Assembly (NCBI GenBank): GCA_028023455.1
Contig: JAQFVV010000027.1
Span: 10,909,845 to 10,973,844, forward strand
From: Epiperipatus broadwayi
Taxonomy: Eukaryota; Onychophora; Udeonychophora; Euonychophora; Peripatidae
Direction: 5' to 3'
DNA: 64,000 bases
Within the stretch, counting starts at the first letter, position 1. Each line of letters starts with the position of its first letter. Position numbers and translations under genes: made by a program. Positions 62,300 through 64,000 of the stretch are shown here, one piece after another. The notes beneath the pieces were generated by a model that did no database searches, had not been told where the DNA came from, and saw nothing but the letters and a program-made list of their open reading frames with translations.

Positions 62300-62480
62300 G
62301 TAAACCGGTATTAGACATGTTGCACTTTTCACATTCATATCAATCCACTGATAACTTTGTAATCTTGTGATCTGACCAAAATAACATGTACATGGATCTT
62401 GTACATGATATTTTCACAAGATTTACAAAGTATATGAAAAGGCAGAGCATGTCTAATACCATATTGCAGGACTAAAAATA
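62300..62480. repeat. Imperfect hairpin, ~65-bp arms
   Basis: GGTATTAGACATGTTGCACT...ACTTTGTAATCTTGTGA (about 62309-62370) is complementary to TCACAAGATTTACAAAGTAT...GCATGTCTAATACC (about 62415-62461). A small palindrome around CATGTACATGGATCTTGTACATG sits in the loop. MITE-like. Confidence 0.7.
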
Positions 62481-63017
62481 ACATGTTCACACACAAGTAA
62501 AATTATATAATAAAAAAAAAAAAGTAAACATATGTATGATTTTGAGGAAGAAATGGGTGATTTAAAACTACATTTTAAACCAAAAATTTGTTATTTTAAA
62601 ACTACATTTTCTCGGCCCCCGAAAATATATTAAATATGTATGGTTACTTTACACATGCACAAAACAATCACTGAATTATAATTTGTTTAATTATTTACAA
62701 AAACACATAAAATATACACATATGCTACTTACCCTGTAATAAATAACAGGAAATAAGTTTTTTTTTAGTTTTTCAGGCATTTGATAAGCCTAATCAAGAT
62801 AGTTTTAAATTATATATATATTTTAAACTATATACAAAGATTCCCATCAAATAATCATAAACAATCAACTTTAAATAGAGAATTTATTCGGAATTAACAT
62901 ATATATATATACTAATAAAAAAGATAATTATGGCTTACTCAAACCACTGGTGTTATGCCATTTATAATTAGCAACAATCGATATTAATGCAAGTAAAATT
63001 TAGTTGACACAACTTAC

Positions 63018-63155
63018 CTGCATCTGAACCAGCTGTAGCTGCTGTCAGAGCACTTCTTTGAGCTGCACTGGCATTGTCTTGGTTGCTATGGATACTATCA
63101 CTATCAGTTTCACTCTCTGCTAATAAGTCTAATTCCATATCACTTTCATTGCCAC
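63018..63155 (-). CDS. UBR5: UBR5/hyd E3 ubiquitin ligase, internal exon (acidic/Ser-rich linker)
   Basis: This is the most 5' exon of the gene visible in the window. Read on the minus strand it starts with GGNESDMELDLLAESETDSD and ends in ...TAATAGSDAG. The acidic, Ser-rich stretch is nearly the same as the corresponding linker of vertebrate UBR5 (known family sequence). The acceptor is TTTTAG at 63156 and the donor is G|GTAAG at 63017. The exon begins with two bases of a split codon and ends with one base, which joins GA of the next exon to give Gly. It is 138 nt long. UBR5 is a nuclear HECT-type E3 ligase of the N-degron pathway. Upstream exons carrying the UBR zinc finger lie outside the window. 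The linker is probably disordered. Confidence 0.95.
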
Positions 63156-64000
63156 CTAAAATAAAATGTACTTTTTGAAAAAGTAAAAAAATACAACCAT
63201 AATTATTCAAAAATAAAATAAAATTTTAATTTCATTTTAAAATTATAAATAAAAATTTTATAAATAATAAACTTAAAAAAAAAAAAAGCTACATTCTAAT
63301 TTAAATAACAGTTCTATTGTTAGTATTATTCCATCCAAATATCAATCCTATAGGCACAGGAAATTCTAGGTAATGGTTTCAACATATCATTTGGGCTACT
63401 TTCAAATTATTAGTTAACTCTTCAAATTATTTAGCAATCACTTTTTATTTATATGGCATAAAAATTTTCAAAAACTCTGAAGGTTTAGAATGCAAGTCAA
63501 TTTACATTTATTTCTCTTGTTCTAGAGGCCTGATATATTAGCAATAATATATTTAGTGCCACTAATTAAAACCTAACTTCAATTATCTTTGGCATTTTGG
63601 TAAAAATTTCATGATTCTTGTAACTTACATTTAATCTGCATATAATAATACTAATTTCTTATTCATTTAACTCAAGAACCATTTTTGTAAGCTTACTTAA
63701 TCAAGACTCCAGGTAAGCAATGTTAATATAAACAAGATCACTTGAGAAAATAAATCTGACAATAGTCAAACTCATATAATTAGATAAACAAATTGGCTCA
63801 GAAATACAGATGAAAATTCCAGTAAAAATAGCATGAATTATCCGGTTATTTTTAGACATCTGTTCCTGAAACTCCCTACAAATTATTCTATTTTCAAATT
63901 ATCCTAATTATGCCTTCTTTATGATAATCTATGTCAATTATTTTATTCTGTTTACTTTTTTATTATCATTATTTATTTTAATTTAGCATATCATTCCTTC
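63156..64000 (-). other. Intron 5' of the first visible UBR5 exon, no recognisable content
   Basis: AT-rich sequence to the end of the window. The preceding UBR5 exon must end with one base of a split codon (probably G, giving GGN) and lies beyond 64000. Confidence 0.6.

Noticed and set aside
1-64000. CRISPR array, bacterial operon or prophage
   Set aside because: Spliced UBR5 exons with GT-AG introns and eukaryotic retroelements show this is nuclear eukaryotic DNA.

Overview
The window is AT-rich eukaryotic nuclear DNA. It is dominated by one protein-coding gene on the minus strand, the middle-to-late part of the UBR5 (hyd) HECT E3 ubiquitin ligase. Nine exons can be placed: 63018-63155, 52504-52773, 50370-50638, 28687-28921, 23894-25040, 15820-16036, 10284-10463, 5974-6043 and 1326-1683. 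All eight internal junctions have GT donors and AG acceptors and restore the reading frame. Together they give 2,884 nt, about 961 codons. The 5' part of the gene (UBA, RCC1-like and UBR-box regions) lies beyond position 64000. The 3' part (the rest of the HECT domain with the catalytic cysteine) lies beyond position 1.

The exon proteins are very close to vertebrate UBR5. The introns are long (1.9 to 21.4 kb), AT-rich and full of decayed transposons, including a Penelope-like element, degenerate non-LTR retrotransposons, TA- and TTAA-flanked elements and many foldback elements. This fits an arthropod, and a chelicerate such as a spider is my best guess. That is an inference from composition and repeat content, not from a diagnostic sequence. 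No other host gene was recognised on either strand.

Layout from left to right. 1-1325: intron. 1326-1683: MLLE exon. 1684-5973: intron with a ~2.1 kb repeat monomer (2623-4718). 5974-6043: 70-nt exon. 6044-10283: intron with an 80-bp-arm hairpin and a 1,050-bp TA-flanked element. 10284-10463: exon. 10464-15819: intron holding a decayed endonuclease/RT LINE interrupted by a foldback. 15820-16036: exon. 16037-23893: intron with several LINE fragments on both strands. 23894-25040: large exon. 25041-28686: featureless intron. 28687-28921: exon. 28922-50369: 21.4 kb intron with hairpins, telomere-like hexamers, a second TA-flanked element, a piggyBac-like TTAA element, a 4.3 kb head-to-head foldback built from the 2623-4718 repeat, another ~850 bp foldback and an unclassified 2 kb segment. 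50370-50638: exon. 50639-52503: intron. 52504-52773: exon. 52774-63017: intron with a near-perfect 108-bp-arm hairpin, a Penelope-like element followed by a hammerhead-ribozyme-like motif, and a third TA-flanked element. 63018-63155: exon. The rest is intron.

Nothing here is clearly a new biological system. The most interesting non-coding signals are the hammerhead-like motif downstream of the Penelope ORF, the large foldback and its rearranged monomer, and the near-perfect intronic hairpin that would be transcribed with the UBR5 pre-mRNA.
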